Shown: positions 50,992 to 59,940, numbered from the stretch's first letter. The stretch: 64,000 bases of DNA from DSXF01 sp964387495 (GCA_964387495.1 CAYLXB010000003.1:35460-99459); one strand, 5' to 3'. Numbers and translations: made by a program. The notes: generated by a model from the letters alone, not told the origin.

Positions 50992-52091
50992 TGGATATTC
51001 TCACCCGTATCCTGGATCTGGCAGTCGAAATCCAGCAAATCCCTGCCCCCACGTTCAGCGAGGCGCAGCGGGCCGGGTTTGTGCGCGCCCGCTTCGAAGC
51101 CGAGGCACTGGCGGATGTTTCGTCCGATCCCGCCGGGAACATCTATGCCCGTCTGCCGGGACAATCCCAAACAACCCCCCCGTTGGTGGTCAGCGCCCAC
51201 TTGGATACCGTCTTCCCGCTCGATATTGACCTGCGAATTTCCCGCCGCCCTGAGCGGATTGCCGGCCCCGGAATCGGCGACAACTCCCTGGGCGTCGCCG
51301 GGTTGTTCGGATTGGTTTGGCTGCTGCGCGAGCGCCAAGTCTGCCTGCCCACTGACATGTGGCTGGTGGCCAACGTCTGCGAGGAGGGGCTGGGTGACCT
51401 GCGCGGCATGCGCTCGGTTGTGGAACGCTTTGGGGCGAATGTTCAGGCCTACCTGGTTTTGGAAGGGATGGCCTACGGGTATATTTACCACCGCGCCCTG
51501 GGCGTGGACCGTTACCGGATTACTGCCCGGACGGCCGGCGGCCACTCCTGGAAGGATTACGGCCAACCCTCCGCCGTTCACGAGCTGGCTGCTTTGGTGA
51601 CTCACCTGACTTCGATGCCGCTGCCCAGGACGCCGCGTACCACCTTGAACGTCGGCAGGATCTTCGGTGGGACATCGGTCAATGTGGTCGCCGCGGAGGC
51701 CAGCCTGGAACTGGACCTGCGCTCCGAGAGTGCCGCAACCCTGGCTGAGGTGGTCAGGCAGGTGCAGGCGGTGGCGGACGCTGCCACCCGTCCCGGAGTC
51801 CAGGTTGACATGCGCCAGATCGGTTATCGCCCTGCCGGCGAGTTGCCTGCGGGCCACCCGCTGGTGCGTCTGGCTGAAGGGATCCTGAGCCAGCAGGGCG
51901 TCAGCCCCACATTGACCATTGGCTCCACCGATGCCAATGTTCCCCTGGGACGGGGCATTCCGGCTGTTTGCCTGGGCCTCAGCACCGGCGACGGCGCACA
52001 TACGGTGCATGAATTCATCCATACGGCTCCGTTGAAATCCGGCATGGAGCAACTGCTGCAGTTCGTCAGCCGGGTATGGGATGCAGTGTGA
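50991..52091 (+). CDS. M20/ArgE/DapE-type metallopeptidase
   Basis: 366 residues from the ATG at 50991, overlapping the PfkB stop. Metal ligands visible: His in VVSAHLDTVFPLD, Asp in GPGIGDNSLGVAGLFG, Glu pair in ANVCEEGLGDLRGMR, and a late His in GDGAHTVHEFIH. A dimerisation-like domain (YRITARTAGGHSWKDYGQPSAVHEL) is typical of PepT/ArgE-like peptidases. It probably hydrolyses small peptides or acyl-amino acids. Confidence 0.88.
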   Translation: MDILTRILDLAVEIQQIPAPTFSEAQRAGFVRARFEAEALADVSSDPAGNIYARLPGQSQTTPPLVVSAHLDTVFPLDIDLRISRRPERIAGPGIGDNSLGVAGLFGLVWLLRERQVCLPTDMWLVANVCEEGLGDLRGMRSVVERFGANVQAYLVLEGMAYGYIYHRALGVDRYRITARTAGGHSWKDYGQPSAVHELAALVTHLTSMPLPRTPRTTLNVGRIFGGTSVNVVAAEASLELDLRSESAATLAEVVRQVQAVADAATRPGVQVDMRQIGYRPAGELPAGHPLVRLAEGILSQQGVSPTLTIGSTDANVPLGRGIPAVCLGLSTGDGAHTVHEFIHTAPLKSGMEQLLQFVSRVWDAV

Positions 52092-52918
52092 GTAGCACCC
52101 CCGCCTCCCCGGCCCGTCGTCTGGCGGGTCTTTTTACCTGGACGCGCCACAGCCTCTATCTCTTGAGCGCCTTCCTGATGATCATTGGCCTCATCGTCTA
52201 TATCTGGTGGCCCCTGGCCGAAGAATACCTGGCGCTGATCGACTGGCAGGGCCGCTGGTGGCTGGTTTTCGACTGGTTGTTGGTGGGGATTTTCCTGGCC
52301 ATGTCCCTGCTGATCATGGCCCGCGCCGACCTGCGCTCCGACTGGCTGATCATCTTCATCGGTACCTTTGGAGGCCTGGCGATCGAATCCTGGGGCACCC
52401 AGACCAACCTGTGGTTCTACTATACTGCCGAACGCCCGCCGCTTTGGATCATCCCTGCCTGGCCGATTGCCAGTCTTTCCATCGACCGCCTGACGCGCAT
52501 GTTGGACTTCCTCATCCCCAGGGCGCGTACCGGCCTGTATTTCAAAATTCTCTACTGGTGCGTCTTTGGTACCTTTTACATTCTGATGCTGGTCTTTGTC
52601 GCGCCGACATTTGACAAACCCTATACCCTGCTTGCCGCGCTTTTGTGCCTCTTGATCATCCTAACCCCCACCGACCACCGCCTGGCCGTGCTCACCTTCG
52701 CGGCCGGAGCCGGCCTGGGTTATTTCTTGGAACGCTGGGGCACCACGCGCCAGTGCTGGACCTATTACACCCATCAGACGCCGCCCCTCTTTGCCGTTCT
52801 CGCCCATGGATTGGCGGCAGTTGCCTTTTGGCGGGCCGGCCTGCTGGTACTCTGGATCGTTGGCAGGCTCCGCCAGGCCCTGGCAGGCAGGTTGAACCTC
52901 ACTCCCCCTGAAATCTAA
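52088..52918 (+). CDS. polytopic membrane protein, unknown function
   Basis: 276 residues from the GTG at 52088, which overlaps the peptidase stop (GTGA). Seven or eight hydrophobic helices (LYLLSAFLMIIGLIVYIWW, VGIFLAMSLLIMA, WLIIFIGTFGGLAIE, ILYWCVFGTFYILMLVFVAP, LLAALLCLLIILTP) and a repeated WGTxxxxWxYYT pattern (WGTQTNLWFYYTAERPPLW and WGTTRQCWTYYTHQTPPLF), suggesting an internal duplication. No known family recognised. Cotranscribed with the genes around it. Confidence 0.72.
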   Translation: MSSTPASPARRLAGLFTWTRHSLYLLSAFLMIIGLIVYIWWPLAEEYLALIDWQGRWWLVFDWLLVGIFLAMSLLIMARADLRSDWLIIFIGTFGGLAIESWGTQTNLWFYYTAERPPLWIIPAWPIASLSIDRLTRMLDFLIPRARTGLYFKILYWCVFGTFYILMLVFVAPTFDKPYTLLAALLCLLIILTPTDHRLAVLTFAAGAGLGYFLERWGTTRQCWTYYTHQTPPLFAVLAHGLAAVAFWRAGLLVLWIVGRLRQALAGRLNLTPPEI

Positions 52919-52940
52919 TCCACCTTATTGGAACGAAACC

Positions 52941-53612
52941 ATGATCCGTGCTCTGATTTTTGACTTTGATGGCCTGATCCTCGATACTGAAACGCCGGAG
53001 TTCCATGTCTGGCAGGAGATCTTCCGCGAATACGGCCAGGAGATCAGCCTGGAAGACTGGGGACGTATTATCGGCGGCTACGGCATTTCGATCTACGACC
53101 CTGCCCGGCACCTTGCCGGCCTGGTCGGCGACTCGCTGGATCCGCAGGCCCTGACCGAACGCCATCACGCTGAAAGCAACCGGCGCATCCTGCGGCAGCC
53201 GGTCATGCCGGGGGTGCTGGATTACCTCGAAACCGCCGCGCGCCTCGGCCTGCACCAGGCGATCGCCTCCAGTTCGGAACATACCTGGGTGGATGGCCAC
53301 CTCACCCGGCTGGGCCTGTTCGGATATTTCGAAAAGGTGATCTGCCGCGAGGATGTCCCCCCGGGGCGTACCAAGCCTCATCCCGACCTGTTTTTGAAGG
53401 CCCTGGACAAACTCTCTGTCCGGCCGGAGGAAGCCATTGTATTCGAAGATTCCCCCAATGGCGTCAAGGCAGGCCTCCTGGCCGGCGCTTACGTCGTGGC
53501 GGTCCCCAACCTGCTTACGGAACAATTGGCCTTTGAAACCCCCAGCCTGCTCACCGGTTCGCTGGCCGGGATACCACTGCCAGAATTGCTGAAAAGCATT
53601 GAACAGCAGTGA
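52941..53612 (+). CDS. HAD-superfamily phosphatase (beta-phosphoglucomutase-like)
   Basis: 223 residues. Motif I is ALIFDFDGLILDTETPE (nucleophile Asp in DFDG), motif II is QAIASSSEHTW, motif III Lys lies in GRTKPHPDLF, and motif IV is IVFEDSPNGVKAG. The helical cap fits the sugar-phosphate mutase/phosphatase subfamily. It is 22 nt after the membrane protein and overlaps the start of the GGDEF fusion by 14 bases. Confidence 0.93.
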   Translation: MIRALIFDFDGLILDTETPEFHVWQEIFREYGQEISLEDWGRIIGGYGISIYDPARHLAGLVGDSLDPQALTERHHAESNRRILRQPVMPGVLDYLETAARLGLHQAIASSSEHTWVDGHLTRLGLFGYFEKVICREDVPPGRTKPHPDLFLKALDKLSVRPEEAIVFEDSPNGVKAGLLAGAYVVAVPNLLTEQLAFETPSLLTGSLAGIPLPELLKSIEQQ

Positions 53613-56600
53613 GGCCGGAAACCTTCTGCGTGACCCGCTGACCGGGGCCTCTTCGCGGGCCACCCTTCACGAGCGCCTCGAACAGGAGGCTGCCCGCGTT
53701 GACCGGTATCACCAGTCTTTTTCTCTCTTGATGCTTGATATCGATTATTTCAAGAGTATCAACGATGCTTTTGGCCATGCCCGCGGGGATCAAACCCTGG
53801 TGGACCTTGTCCGCCGGATTTACAAACATATTCGTGAGTCGGATGAAATCTACCGCTATGGGGGCGACGAATTTGTCGTGCTCCTGCCGCAAACCGACCG
53901 GGAGGCGGCGATTACCACTGCCGGCCGCTTGCTGGATGCCATTCAAGACGCTCCTTTTGGCGAGGCGCCTCAAATTAACATCTCTGTGAGCATTGGCGTT
54001 TCCACCTTTCCCGTAGATGCTGTTACCGTTGAAGACCTGTTCGAATCCGCTGACCGCCGTCATTATCTCGGAAAGGCACATGGCCGCCGCCAGGTTGTCT
54101 CACAGGATGATATCCCCGCCAGGGAAGTCGGACTATATGAAACCGAGCGTTTGATCGAGCGCGATATCCAGATACAGGTCGTGCGGGGCCTGTTTGATGA
54201 GCTGAGCGCCGGGCACAGGGCATTGCTACAGGTGGCCGGTACTTCCGGCAGCGGCCGTTCACGTTTTTTGAGCGAGATCCATAAACTGGCACGTTTACGC
54301 GGCTGTGAAGTGCTCTCAGTGAATGGGGGCATGGGGTTGAAGTCTCGCCGATTTGGGGCGCTGCTGGAAGCCCAGCAGGTGTGGGATAACTGGCCCGCCG
54401 CGCTTTGTGATTCAGATGCGTTATCCCTGGCCATCAGCGAAAGGCTCGTTCAGAAAGGCCTGTCCGGCCTGGTTATTTTCGTGGATGAGTGTTCGAATGT
54501 GGACGAAGCCACGCGTACTGCAGCGCTGGCCCTGTTGAACAAGGGCATACTGGATAATGTCATCCTGGTCTGGGTTTGTGGGGAAGACGTCTCCTTTCCT
54601 GTCCATGTCAACAGCAAGGTTTTACGCCAGAGTGTTCGGCTCGAGCCGCTGTCCTTGTTCGGCGCCCAGATTTGGCTGCGGCAGGCACTGGGATGGGAAG
54701 CACCGGACGAGTTCATTGCCTGGTTCTATGACCAGGCCGGGGGCCTGCCGGCCCGCCTGAAGCGCGCCATCTCCTGGCTGGTTTCACAGCGGGGGATTCG
54801 TCCCGGGCCGCAGGGCTGGATCTTGACCGAACAGTACACCTCTTTGCCGCTGCAGGAAGCCCTCGGCCGCTTGGAGTTGCCCCCCAACAACCTCCCCTGG
54901 CCGTTGACCCCGTTCATCGGCCGTGCAGACGAAATCCTGCGCATCAGGCAGCTGCTCTCCAACAGCGGGATGGTGACCCTCCTGGCTCCCAACGGGATGG
55001 GAAAGACCCGCCTGGCGATACAGGTGGGTGCCGAGGTACTCGCAAATTTCCCGGACGGTGTCTTCTTCGTTTCGTTCACCACGGTCGATTCGGCCTTGCT
55101 CCTGCACAACCGGATTGCCGGTGCGCTCCGCTACCGTTTCCGTTCATTGGAAGACACGACCAGGCAGCTGCTTGAGTATCTTGGCTCACGGCGTATGCTT
55201 TTAATCCTGGACGGCCTGGAGGGCGATCTGGTCGATACCCCCTTGCTCGGGCAGATTATGGAAACGGCTCCTCAGGTGCGCCTGCTCGTCACATCGACCG
55301 CGCGCCTCAACTTGCCGGGCGAATCCCTGGTCGAGTTATCCGGGCTGCCCCTGGCTCATCCCGACCCCCGCTCCTCCGAGGCGGCCCAGTTGTTCCTGGA
55401 GAGCGCCCGCAGTGTGCTTCCCGGCTACACCCCCTCGGAAACCGACTGGCCCGATATCCTGCGCATCTGCCGCGCGGTTGAAGGGAATCCGCTCGGCCTG
55501 GAACTGGCCGCTGCCTCCGTTTCCATGCTGCCCTGGGGCCAGATCGCCGATTCCATTGAGAGAAACCTGGGTTCGGACCAGCTCCACCCTGGGCGATTGG
55601 ATGTCGTCTTCGACTCTTTGTGGGACACCCTCTCGGAGGCCGAACGCAGCGCGCTCAGTGCCCTCTCCATCTTCCAGGGAGGCTTTACCGCCGAAGCAGC
55701 CCGCCAGGTGACCGGTGCCTCTCCCTTTTTCCTCGACGGCCTGGTGACGCACCTGCTGGCGGCGCGCACCACCAACCGGCGCTATACCCTCCCTGGGCTG
55801 CTGGTGGGATATGCATTTGCGCGCCTCAAGTCTGAGCATGGCCCGCTGGAGCGCTTGCGGAATGCCCACGCAGCCTATTACGCCTCGCTTCTATCTGCCA
55901 GCCATGCCGCCCGGCAGGGCAGCCCCTCCCTGGACGAACTCGGCCCGGAGGTCGACAACCTGCGCGCCGCCTGGGATTGGTCTGTCCAGGCTGGTCATGT
56001 GGAACAGGTGGCCCAGGCCCTGCCCGGCTTCTATAACTTCCTGGTCCAACGCGGCTGGTTCCAGGAAGCCATCCGGGTCCTGGAACTTGCCCGGGCGGAC
56101 TTGTCAGGCTTGCCGGGCAGTGATTTGCTTCATGTCCGCCTGCTGATCAACCTGGCCGAATTGGATTACCATACCGGCGGTTACGAGGGCGGCTGTACCA
56201 GGCTGTACGCGGCCCTGGAAGCGTTGGAGCACCTGGATGAGCCCTTTGACAAGGCTTCCGCCTTGCGCATGCTGGGCAGTCTTTATAGTTCGCGGGGGAA
56301 GTTCGAAGAATCCTTCCAGGCTTACAACCGGGGCCTGGAACTGGCCCGCCTGGAGAACGACCTGGTTTTGCAGTACCGCTTCCTGAGCAGTATCGGTGTA
56401 CTGCATTACTACCGGCAGGACTACCCCATGGCGCAGGAATGGCTGGAGCAGGCGCTGGAGATCGCCCGCCGCTCGGAAGATCCCGAGGAGCAGGCAGGCT
56501 GCCTGAATAACATGGGCAATGTCTGTTACCAGAGGGGGGAACTGGAACGCGCCCGCACGCTGCTGGAAGAAAGCCTGGCACTCTGCACTTACACACCCTC

Positions 56601-56973
56601 CCAGACCCTGCGCGGCGCGGTGCTGGACAGCATTGGCAAAATCTGTACCGCCGGTGGGAACTTCTCTGCCGCTGCCGCTTATTTCCGGCAGGGGTTGGTG
56701 CTGGTCCGCGGCCTGGACGCCTTGCCGCTGACCCTGGAACTCTTGATCGGGATTGCCGAGCTTTGGCACCGCCAGGGAAAGAGCGAACTTGCCCGGCGTC
56801 TGGCCGGCATGGTGTCCGCTCATCCGGCGGCTGTCCATGAAGTCCACCTGCGGGCGGAACACCTCTGCACGCTGATCCCCGCCGTGGAACCCTCTGCCCT
56901 GCCGGACCCCTGGACGGCCGAAAGCATCCCCCTGGTGGTCATCGAAGTCCTGCCCATGCTCGCTGAGGAGTGA
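53599..56973 (+). CDS. GGDEF diguanylate cyclase fused to STAND-like ATPase and TPR repeats
   Basis: 1124 residues from a TTG start at 53599 that overlaps the HAD gene. Residues about 10-165 form a GGDEF domain: DIDYFKSINDAFGHARGD and the intact active site GGDEF (88-92), preceded by RESD (79-82) at the exact I-site spacing. P-loop one is GTSGSGRS (about 214-221), with an acidic VIFVDECSN. P-loop two is APNGMGKTRLA (about 463-473), as in NB-ARC/LuxR-type STAND ATPases, preceded by PLTPFIGRADEILRIRQLL. TPR-like repeats follow (about 790-1080). It may make cyclic di-GMP under control of a signal sensed by the ATPase part. No C-terminal DNA-binding domain was seen. Confidence 0.85.
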   Translation: MNSSEAGNLLRDPLTGASSRATLHERLEQEAARVDRYHQSFSLLMLDIDYFKSINDAFGHARGDQTLVDLVRRIYKHIRESDEIYRYGGDEFVVLLPQTDREAAITTAGRLLDAIQDAPFGEAPQINISVSIGVSTFPVDAVTVEDLFESADRRHYLGKAHGRRQVVSQDDIPAREVGLYETERLIERDIQIQVVRGLFDELSAGHRALLQVAGTSGSGRSRFLSEIHKLARLRGCEVLSVNGGMGLKSRRFGALLEAQQVWDNWPAALCDSDALSLAISERLVQKGLSGLVIFVDECSNVDEATRTAALALLNKGILDNVILVWVCGEDVSFPVHVNSKVLRQSVRLEPLSLFGAQIWLRQALGWEAPDEFIAWFYDQAGGLPARLKRAISWLVSQRGIRPGPQGWILTEQYTSLPLQEALGRLELPPNNLPWPLTPFIGRADEILRIRQLLSNSGMVTLLAPNGMGKTRLAIQVGAEVLANFPDGVFFVSFTTVDSALLLHNRIAGALRYRFRSLEDTTRQLLEYLGSRRMLLILDGLEGDLVDTPLLGQIMETAPQVRLLVTSTARLNLPGESLVELSGLPLAHPDPRSSEAAQLFLESARSVLPGYTPSETDWPDILRICRAVEGNPLGLELAAASVSMLPWGQIADSIERNLGSDQLHPGRLDVVFDSLWDTLSEAERSALSALSIFQGGFTAEAARQVTGASPFFLDGLVTHLLAARTTNRRYTLPGLLVGYAFARLKSEHGPLERLRNAHAAYYASLLSASHAARQGSPSLDELGPEVDNLRAAWDWSVQAGHVEQVAQALPGFYNFLVQRGWFQEAIRVLELARADLSGLPGSDLLHVRLLINLAELDYHTGGYEGGCTRLYAALEALEHLDEPFDKASALRMLGSLYSSRGKFEESFQAYNRGLELARLENDLVLQYRFLSSIGVLHYYRQDYPMAQEWLEQALEIARRSEDPEEQAGCLNNMGNVCYQRGELERARTLLEESLALCTYTPSQTLRGAVLDSIGKICTAGGNFSAAAAYFRQGLVLVRGLDALPLTLELLIGIAELWHRQGKSELARRLAGMVSAHPAAVHEVHLRAEHLCTLIPAVEPSALPDPWTAESIPLVVIEVLPMLAEE

Positions 56974-56978
56974 ATAAT

Positions 56979-57008
56979 GAACAGGCGGTCCGCTTGAACC
57001 GCCTGTTC
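56979..57008 (+). terminator. terminator after the GGDEF fusion gene
   Basis: Perfect 11-bp stem GAACAGGCGGT / ACCGCCTGTTC with an 8-nt loop, just after the stop; weak T tail. Confidence 0.65.
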
Positions 57009-57050
57009 GCGTTGGATGACCGGGGGAGAAAAGGCTGGGATTGTGCCGGG

Positions 57051-57746
57051 CTACCTCCGTGTGGATGGATTCTCATCCCGCCCCTGGGCCGCCATACCCA
57101 CCGGGTGGTAGCTTGGCTCCGGCCGGGTGACCGGGCGCGTGCCGCCGTAGGAAGGCTTCGGCGCCGGGCGGAAGGGGGTTGAGGCTGCTGCCGGCCGCTC
57201 ACTCTGCGCCGGGCGGTAGTAACTGCCTGCGCGGCTCTCAGTCATGCTGAAGATGCGCTCGCCCGCGATCGAGATCGTGCCGATGATCAACACCCGGATC
57301 AGCCAGACCATGACCGCCACGAAGACCGGCACCGCCTTCGTCAGTGCCGCCTGCCCGATCAGCGCGCTGCCGGCCGCCTGGTGATTGAGGATCGCCACCG
57401 ACACGCCCCACCAGGTCAGGATGGCGTTCATGGCCGCTGCCAGCAGCCACGCGCCGAACAGGTACCAGACCTCGGCCGGCTCATCCCGCCCCTTTTCGGG
57501 GGTGAACAGGCGGGCGATCCCGGCGAAGTCGATCCCGCAGAACGCAAGCGAAAGGATGGTCGCCCAGCGGATGCCGAGAAAGCGCAGGTCTCCCAGCAGG
57601 TCGCGCAGGGCAAAGTCCGTCGTGCCGTAGTTAAAGATCTCGAAGAACAGCAGCGCCGCCAGCAGGATACCGCCAAAGAGATTGCCGCGCTGCAGGCCGG
57701 TGCGCTTCAGGAAACCCATGAATTGAATGGGGGGACGCTCATTCAT
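57051..57746 (-). CDS. membrane protein with LexA-type box in its promoter
   Basis: 231 residues, SD AAGGAG upstream. Four membrane helices: GNLFGGILLAALLFFEIF, WATILSLAFCGIDFAGIARLF, VWYLFGAWLLAAAMNAILTWW and VPVFVAVMVWLIRVLIIGTI. A hydrophilic tail of about 60 residues follows, rich in Pro, Arg and Ser (RPAAASTPFRPAPKPSYGG). No family recognised. Its promoter contains a perfect AGAAC-N4-GTTCT palindrome in the spacer (57795-57808), which fits LexA control, so the gene may be DNA-damage induced (inference). Confidence 0.75.
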   Translation of the reverse strand: MNERPPIQFMGFLKRTGLQRGNLFGGILLAALLFFEIFNYGTTDFALRDLLGDLRFLGIRWATILSLAFCGIDFAGIARLFTPEKGRDEPAEVWYLFGAWLLAAAMNAILTWWGVSVAILNHQAAGSALIGQAALTKAVPVFVAVMVWLIRVLIIGTISIAGERIFSMTESRAGSYYRPAQSERPAAASTPFRPAPKPSYGGTRPVTRPEPSYHPVGMAAQGRDENPSTRR

Positions 57747-57789
57747 GGCTGCACTCCTTTTCTAAAAGCCATGTTCTGCTCATGCGTCC

Positions 57790-57819
57790 ATTATAGAACA
57801 AACGTTCTGGTTAAGTCAA
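57790..57819 (-). promoter_or_regulatory. promoter of the SOS-type membrane protein gene
   Basis: On the minus strand TTGACT (57819-57814), 18-nt spacer, TATAAT (57795-57790), about 44 nt before the ATG at 57746. Confidence 0.85.
57795..57808. promoter_or_regulatory. LexA-type operator (SOS box)
   Basis: Perfect palindrome AGAAC-AAAC-GTTCT, the GAAC-N4-GTTC form used by LexA in many Gram-positive-type bacteria. It lies inside the spacer between the -35 and -10 and overlaps the -10 edge, the typical place for repression. Confidence 0.7.
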
Positions 57820-57863
57820 GTGCTTTTCGTCATGTCCTGTACAAGATTGCAATGCCGCCAGGG

Positions 57864-57892
57864 TTGCCGCCTTTCCTCTTCGGGTGTAAACT
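57864..57892 (+). promoter_or_regulatory. promoter of the corA leader transcript
   Basis: TTGCCG (57864-57869), 17-nt spacer, TAAACT (57887-57892); start near 57900, giving a leader of about 185 nt before corA. The remaining sequence between the divergent promoter and this one shows nothing else I can support. Confidence 0.5.
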
Positions 57893-57919
57893 TAGCCCGC
57901 TTTGTGAGATGATCTAACC

Positions 57920-58060
57920 ATGATAACCCTGACCAGCGCGAGCGAACACGGCAATTCCAGCGACAGCCAGCCTCCCAGTACGGAGGACAGGCATTCGCCC
58001 GCTTTAACCCTCGATCACCCTGCCAATCAGAAGGAGGTGCCCGGCCGCCCCTCTGGTTGA
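57920..58060 (+). CDS. possible 46-aa leader peptide upstream of corA
   Basis: A 46-residue frame (MITLTSASEHGNSS...PGRPSG) that begins about 20 nt after the predicted transcript start and ends 27 nt before corA. It is hydrophilic, with two Pro-containing stretches (QPPS, VPGRPSG), no membrane segment and no homology I know. A few magnesium transporter genes are controlled by translated, Pro-containing leader ORFs; this is only an analogy. It lacks a clear Shine-Dalgarno. Confidence 0.3.
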   Translation: MITLTSASEHGNSSDSQPPSTEDRHSPALTLDHPANQKEVPGRPSG

Positions 58061-58087
58061 GTTTGCCATAGAAAAGGAGTATGCCCC

Positions 58088-59020
58088 ATGCTCACCATCC
58101 TCAAGACCACCGCCGACAAAGGGCTGGAAATGCTGGAACAACCGGTGAACGGCTGCTGGATCAACGTGGTTGACCCAACACCCGATGAGATCAGGCAGTT
58201 GGAGGAGTGGGAGGTCGAATCCGACCTGATCCAGTACTCCCTGGACGTGGACGAAATGTCCCACACCGAGCGCGACGAGGGCTACACCTTCATCCTCCTG
58301 CGCGTCCCCATCTATCAAGGTTCCGAAAACGACATCCCCTACGCCACCATCCCGCAGGGCATCATCCTGAAGAATACCTTCCTGGTCACCATCTGCCGCC
58401 GCGAGACGGAAGTCCTGCGCACCCTGGTGAACGGCAAATACCGCAGCCTGCGCACCGGCAAGCGCCACCGCTTCGTGCTCTACATCCTCCTCGAGACCGC
58501 CATGCGCTACCTGGCCTGCCTGCGCGATATCAACAAGACCGTGGAAGCTGTCGAAGACCGCCTGCAGGCCTCCACCCGCAACAAGGAAGTGCTCGAATTG
58601 TTAAAGTACCAGAAGAGCCTGACCTACTTTGCCACCGCACTGCGTTCCAACGAGGTGATGATGGAACGCCTGCAGCGCAACCGCCTCTTCAACCAGTACG
58701 ATGAGGACGAAGACCTGCTCGAAGACGTCCTGACCGAGAACCAGCAGGCCATCCAGATGGTCAACATCTCCACCGAGATCCTGGCCGGGCTGATGGACGC
58801 CTTCGCCTCCATCATCTCCAACAACCTGAACGGCGTGATGAAGGCCCTGGCCGCGCTCACCATCGTCCTCAACCTGCCGACCATCGTCGCCTCCTTCTAC
58901 GGCATGAACGTCCGACTGCCCGGCGAAGACCACCCGCTGGCCTTCCTGACCGTCTTCGGCATCTCGATCGCCATGACCGCCGTCGCCACCTTCATCTTCT
59001 ACAAGCGGGACTGGTTCTAA
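58088..59020 (+). CDS. corA: CorA-family magnesium/cobalt transporter
   Basis: 310 residues. The diagnostic YGMN lies between the two C-terminal membrane helices: ALTIVLNLPTIVASFYGMNVRLPGEDHPLAFLTVFGISIAM. A long cytoplasmic N-terminal domain with many acidic residues and the stalk helix (LLKYQKSLTYFATALRSNEVMMERLQRNRLF) precede it. CorA forms a pentameric channel for Mg2+ and other divalent cations. SD AAGGAG sits before the ATG at 58088. The stop overlaps the start of the SMP-30 gene (TAATG). Confidence 0.95.
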   Translation: MLTILKTTADKGLEMLEQPVNGCWINVVDPTPDEIRQLEEWEVESDLIQYSLDVDEMSHTERDEGYTFILLRVPIYQGSENDIPYATIPQGIILKNTFLVTICRRETEVLRTLVNGKYRSLRTGKRHRFVLYILLETAMRYLACLRDINKTVEAVEDRLQASTRNKEVLELLKYQKSLTYFATALRSNEVMMERLQRNRLFNQYDEDEDLLEDVLTENQQAIQMVNISTEILAGLMDAFASIISNNLNGVMKALAALTIVLNLPTIVASFYGMNVRLPGEDHPLAFLTVFGISIAMTAVATFIFYKRDWF

Positions 59021-59895
59021 TGCCGGAAGCCGAACTGCTGCTGGATGCCCGGGCCGCGCTCGGGGAGGGGCCGGCCTGGGATGCATCTGCCGGCTGTCTC
59101 TACTGGGTGGATATCCTGCCGGGGAATGTCCACGTCTTCCAGCCGGAGAGCGGCCGGGACGAGGTGTACACCCTGGGCGAGCCGGTCGGCTGCCTGGCAC
59201 CGTGCAAGTCCGGCGGCCTGATCCTGGGACTGCGCCAGGGCATCGCCGCGCTCGACCTGCCCGCCGCCCGCCTGACCCGCCTGGCCGCACCCGAGGCGGG
59301 CCTGCCCCACAACCGCTTCAACGACGGCAAGTGCGACCCCGCCGGGCGCTTCCTGGCCGGCTCGATGGACCTGAACGAGGTCAAGGGGCCGAGCGGCGCG
59401 CTCTACTCCTTCACCCCGCAGGGGCAGGTGACCCGCCTGCTGGAGGGCCTGACCATCTCCAACGGCCTGACCTGGAGCCCGGACTACCGCACCTTCTACC
59501 ACATCGACACGCCCACCCGCCGGGTGATGGCCTATGACTACGACCTGGCGAGCGGCGCCATCAGCAGGCCGCGGGTGGCCATCACGGTGCCGCCGGAGAT
59601 GGGCCTGCCGGACGGGATGACCACCGACCTGGAGGGCAATCTGTGGATCGCCCTCTGGGACGGGGCCGCCGTCTCGGTCTGGGAGCCGGGGGGGCGGCTG
59701 ATCCGCACCATCCCCATCCCCGCGCCGCGCACCACCGCCTGCATCTTCGGCGGGGCGGGCATGGATGAGCTGTTCGTCACCAGCGCCCGTACCGGGCTCA
59801 GCCCGGAACAGCTGGCGGCCTGGCCGCTCTCGGGCGGGCTGTTCCGGGTGCGCACCGGCGCCCGGGGCCTGCCAACCTTCGCCTTCGGCCAATGA
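59020..59895 (+). CDS. SMP-30/gluconolactonase/LRE family protein
   Basis: 291 residues. The six-bladed propeller family motifs are clear: ALGEGPAWDASAGCLYWVDI (metal-binding Glu), HNRFNDGKCDPAGRFLAGSM, ISNGLTWSPDYRTFYHIDT, and GLPDGMTTDLEGNLWIALWDG (metal-binding Asp). Such enzymes hydrolyse sugar lactones. The start overlaps the corA stop, so they are likely cotranscribed. Confidence 0.93.
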   Translation: MPEAELLLDARAALGEGPAWDASAGCLYWVDILPGNVHVFQPESGRDEVYTLGEPVGCLAPCKSGGLILGLRQGIAALDLPAARLTRLAAPEAGLPHNRFNDGKCDPAGRFLAGSMDLNEVKGPSGALYSFTPQGQVTRLLEGLTISNGLTWSPDYRTFYHIDTPTRRVMAYDYDLASGAISRPRVAITVPPEMGLPDGMTTDLEGNLWIALWDGAAVSVWEPGGRLIRTIPIPAPRTTACIFGGAGMDELFVTSARTGLSPEQLAAWPLSGGLFRVRTGARGLPTFAFGQ

Positions 59896-59908
59896 TCCGG
59901 ATCAAAGA

Positions 59909-59936
59909 AAAATCCCCTTCGAAGGGGATTTTTTGT
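59909..59936. terminator. bidirectional terminator after SMP-30 gene and coiled-coil gene
   Basis: AAAATCCCCTTC / GAAGGGGATTTT, a perfect palindrome with A-run and T-run on either side between convergent genes. Confidence 0.88.
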
Positions 59937-59940
59937 CGCT

